Source: JASFRS01 sp050114795
GTDB lineage: Bacteria > Pseudomonadota > Alphaproteobacteria > Sphingomonadales > CAKZYD01
Reading direction: 5' to 3'
DNA length: 7,666 nucleotides
NCBI GenBank assembly: GCA_050114795.1
Contig: JASFRS010000115.1
Span: 1 to 7,666 of the forward strand
Under the pieces are notes generated by a model. It ran no database searches, was not told the DNA's origin, and saw only the letters and a program-made list of their open reading frames with translations. How positions within the stretch are numbered: position 1 is the stretch's first letter; every line of letters starts with the position of its first letter. Positions 5,977 through 7,666 of this stretch are shown in pieces. The position numbers and the translations under genes were made by a program.

Positions 5977-7162
5977 ACATGCACGTCCAACACCCTTAAA
6001 TGCCCATCTCATGGCCGCAGCTAGCATTTGGGTGGGGGCACTGAACGCCTTTCAGCAAGCCAGGCAGAAGAACTTTGACTGGCACCCATCCTTGCGCGAC
6101 AAAGCGTCCGAATTAATGGCTAAAATTGAACAAGCCGATCCACAAGCTGTTGAAACCGCCTTGAAAATTCAAGCGGAAGAACGACTGAAGATATTTTTAG
6201 ATGGTGTCCAGCGTTACCAAGATACACCAAGGCAAAAGGGCCATGCCTTACCTCAAGTTATCGCTAAATGCGGGGCGGTGAGCGTTCATGACTATGGCGG
6301 ATCGGGGCCTTTGGTCTTTATTATCCCTTCTCTGGTCAATCCTGCTCATATTCTTGACCTTGAGCCCCAGAACAGTCTGATAGGCCATCTTAAGAACAAT
6401 GGTCTTCACCCGCTTTTGCTGAATTGGGGCTGGCCAGATGAAGAAAAGGCTTTTGATCTGGATGCTTATATCGGCAAGAGGCTTCTTCCTCTGATTGATG
6501 ATTGCGTGGCCCAATTCAACAAACCCATGGCGGCTTTGGGATATTGCATGGGCGGTATGTTGGCTTTAGCCGCAGCCGTTTTAAGACCAAAGCATATTTC
6601 CAAACTCGCTTTATTGGCCACACCCTGGGACTTTCATGGAGACGGCGACGGACCTGCGCAGTCCATGCAACAATATGCCCGGGAAATGGAGCCAGTGATG
6701 AAGACGCAAGGCGTTTTACCGGCGGAAGCTCTGCAATTGCTTTTTGCGAGCCTGGACCCGACTTTAGTGGAGCGAAAATTTCGCCATTTTGCTGAACTCG
6801 AAAAAGGCAGCAGCCAGGCGCGCGCTTTCGTCGCATTAGAAGACTGGGCAAATTCCGGCGCGCCGCTTAGCGCTCCCGCCGCACGAGACATGTTCAATAA
6901 ATGTTATGGTGATAATCTCACCGCCAAGGGGGAATGGACTGTCGCTGGAACGGCGATCCGCCCTGAGCTTCTAAATATTCCAGCCCTCGCGTTCATTCCT
7001 CAAAATGACCGCATCGTTCCGCCCCAGTCCGCACGGGCGCTGGCTGAAGCCTTGAAGGCCGATATTCAAATGCCCCATGCCGGGCATGTTGGTATGGTCA
7101 TTGGTCGCCGCGCGAAAAGCGAATGTTGGCAGCCTTTAACGGATTGGTTGCTCAAAAACTGA
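5960..7162 (+). CDS. PHA synthase-like alpha/beta hydrolase (class III PhaC-like)
   Basis: A 400-aa alpha/beta-hydrolase of the PhaC family. The nucleophile motif is GYCMGG with Cys at 196, matching the GxCxGG of PHA synthases rather than the serine of lipases. The other triad members are visible: Asp350 in FIPQNDRIVPP and His376 in AGHVGMVIG. IIPSLVNPAHILDLEP (121-136) and LNWGWPDE (154-161) match conserved synthase segments, the latter being closest to class III (DWGYPD). Length is nearer class III (about 355 aa) than class I (about 590). Class III enzymes normally need PhaE, which is not in the window. Residues 1-105 are a helical extension. ATG 5960 lacks a ribosome site and overlaps the 43-aa ORF; ATG 6011 is a weaker alternative. 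A granule-associated hydrolase or a non-polymerising paralogue remains possible. Confidence 0.85.
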   Translation: MQTSNKHARPTPLNAHLMAAASIWVGALNAFQQARQKNFDWHPSLRDKASELMAKIEQADPQAVETALKIQAEERLKIFLDGVQRYQDTPRQKGHALPQVIAKCGAVSVHDYGGSGPLVFIIPSLVNPAHILDLEPQNSLIGHLKNNGLHPLLLNWGWPDEEKAFDLDAYIGKRLLPLIDDCVAQFNKPMAALGYCMGGMLALAAAVLRPKHISKLALLATPWDFHGDGDGPAQSMQQYAREMEPVMKTQGVLPAEALQLLFASLDPTLVERKFRHFAELEKGSSQARAFVALEDWANSGAPLSAPAARDMFNKCYGDNLTAKGEWTVAGTAIRPELLNIPALAFIPQNDRIVPPQSARALAEALKADIQMPHAGHVGMVIGRRAKSECWQPLTDWLLKN

Positions 7163-7187
7163 TTCCAGGATAACGTCAGCGAAAATG

Positions 7188-7198
7188 GTGCACTGCAC
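7188..7198. promoter_or_regulatory. Candidate PhaR operator upstream of phaA
   Basis: GTGCACTGCAC is a perfect 5-bp palindrome around one central base, in the 57-base gap before phaA. Its last nine bases match the site near phaR at 8 of 9 positions. A weak hexamer pair, TTGCTC (7148-7153) and TAACGT (7171-7176) with 17-base spacing, would start transcription at about 7183, putting this site at the early transcribed region where a repressor could block. It lies only 8 bases before the AAGGAG ribosome site, so an RNA hairpin affecting translation is another possibility. Confidence 0.4.
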
Positions 7199-7219
7199 AA
7201 AATTTAAGGAGTATCCCGA

Positions 7220-7666
7220 ATGTCGTCCATTGTTATCGCCAGTGCCGCACGCACCCCGGTTGCATCTTTCAACGGCGCTTTTGCTTCCCTTCAATCCTAT
7301 GAACTGGGCGAGGTTGCTATTAAGGCCGCTTTGGAGCGCGCAGGCGTCAAGGGGGAAGAAGTTTCCGAAGTCATTCTCGGGCAGGTCTTAACAGCGGCTC
7401 AAGGCCAAAATCCGGCTCGCCAAGCCTCCATAAACGCCGGTATTCCCAAAGAAATACCAGCCTGGATCGTCAATCAGGTTTGTGGCTCCGGCCTCCGCTC
7501 TGTGGCGCTTGGCTATCAAGCATTGGTAAATGGTGATGCGGATATTGTTGTTGCTGGCGGGCAGGAAAGCATGACGCAGGCGCCCCATTGCGCCAATCTG
7601 CGCCAGGGTCAAAAAATGGGTAATCTGGAAATGATCGACAGCATGATTGTCGACGGCCTCTGGGAT
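7220..7666 (+). CDS. phaA: Acetyl-CoA acetyltransferase (thiolase), 5' part
   Basis: The first 149 residues of a biosynthetic-type thiolase, cut by the window end (full family length is about 390 aa). It would condense two acetyl-CoA to acetoacetyl-CoA, the first step of polyhydroxybutyrate synthesis. The N-terminus IVIASAARTPVASFNGAF is typical, and the acyl-accepting cysteine is C88 in NQVCGSGLRSV, close to Cys89 of the Zoogloea enzyme. AGGQESMTQAPH (112-123) is also conserved. The second cysteine and active-site histidine lie beyond the window. AAGGAG at 7206-7211, 8 bases before the ATG, is the strongest ribosome site seen here and fixes the start. The phaC-like neighbour and upstream TGC-rich site favour a PHA role over degradation (atoB), but sequence alone does not exclude the latter. 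Confidence 0.95.
   Translation, partial: MSSIVIASAARTPVASFNGAFASLQSYELGEVAIKAALERAGVKGEEVSEVILGQVLTAAQGQNPARQASINAGIPKEIPAWIVNQVCGSGLRSVALGYQALVNGDADIVVAGGQESMTQAPHCANLRQGQKMGNLEMIDSMIVDGLWD

Noticed and set aside
7185..7391. 68-codon plus-strand frame over the phaA start
   Set aside because: It lies in a different frame over a clear thiolase N-terminus and shows no recognisable protein features.

Overview
The window looks like a piece of an alphaproteobacterial chromosome with roughly balanced base composition. The family content supports this: an MlaE permease with a fused N-terminal STAS domain followed by mlaF, a long single-MCE mlaD and an auxiliary lipoprotein; a PhaR-type polyhydroxyalkanoate (PHA) regulator; a short PhaC-like enzyme; and a PhaA-type thiolase. 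I cannot name a genus. Coding density is very high, no stretch over about 130 bases lacks a gene, and I see no mobile element, tRNA, rRNA or CRISPR.

Region 1 (27-1476, minus strand) is a two-gene unit: a MobA-like nucleotidyltransferase followed, with an 8-base overlap, by a HAD subfamily IB phosphatase. A perfect TATAAT hexamer lies just upstream. The pair suggests nucleotide activation of a small phosphorylated compound plus a dephosphorylation step, perhaps for polar-lipid headgroups, but the substrates cannot be read from sequence.

Region 2 (1607-5127, plus strand) is a compact lipid-transport operon: STAS-mlaE, mlaF, mlaD and a PqiC-like outer-membrane lipoprotein, with gaps of 10 and 12 bases and then a 14-base overlap. 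The ATPase and permease would sit in the inner membrane, MlaD would form the periplasmic MCE ring plus a helical extension, and the lipoprotein would be the outer-membrane end. No mlaA or mlaC is present in the window.

Region 3 (5133-7666) is a PHA locus. phaR (minus strand) converges on the lipid operon with only 5 bases between stop codons. Divergent from phaR are a 43-codon ORF, a PHA-synthase-like alpha/beta hydrolase with a Cys-Asp-His triad (overlapping the small ORF by 17 bases), and the 5' part of phaA, which runs off the window end. A TGC-rich motif, G(T/C)ACTGCAC, occurs in both intergenic regions of this locus and is a good candidate for the PhaR operator. The thiolase would make acetoacetyl-CoA, the PhaC-like enzyme would polymerise or otherwise process hydroxyacyl thioesters, and PhaR would tune expression to polymer content.

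The least ordinary items are the 43-aa protein with a possibly leaderless start, the class III-like PhaC without a visible PhaE partner, the shared TGC-rich sites, and the MCE system that pairs a long MlaD with a PqiC-like lipoprotein. I see no clearly new multi-gene system.
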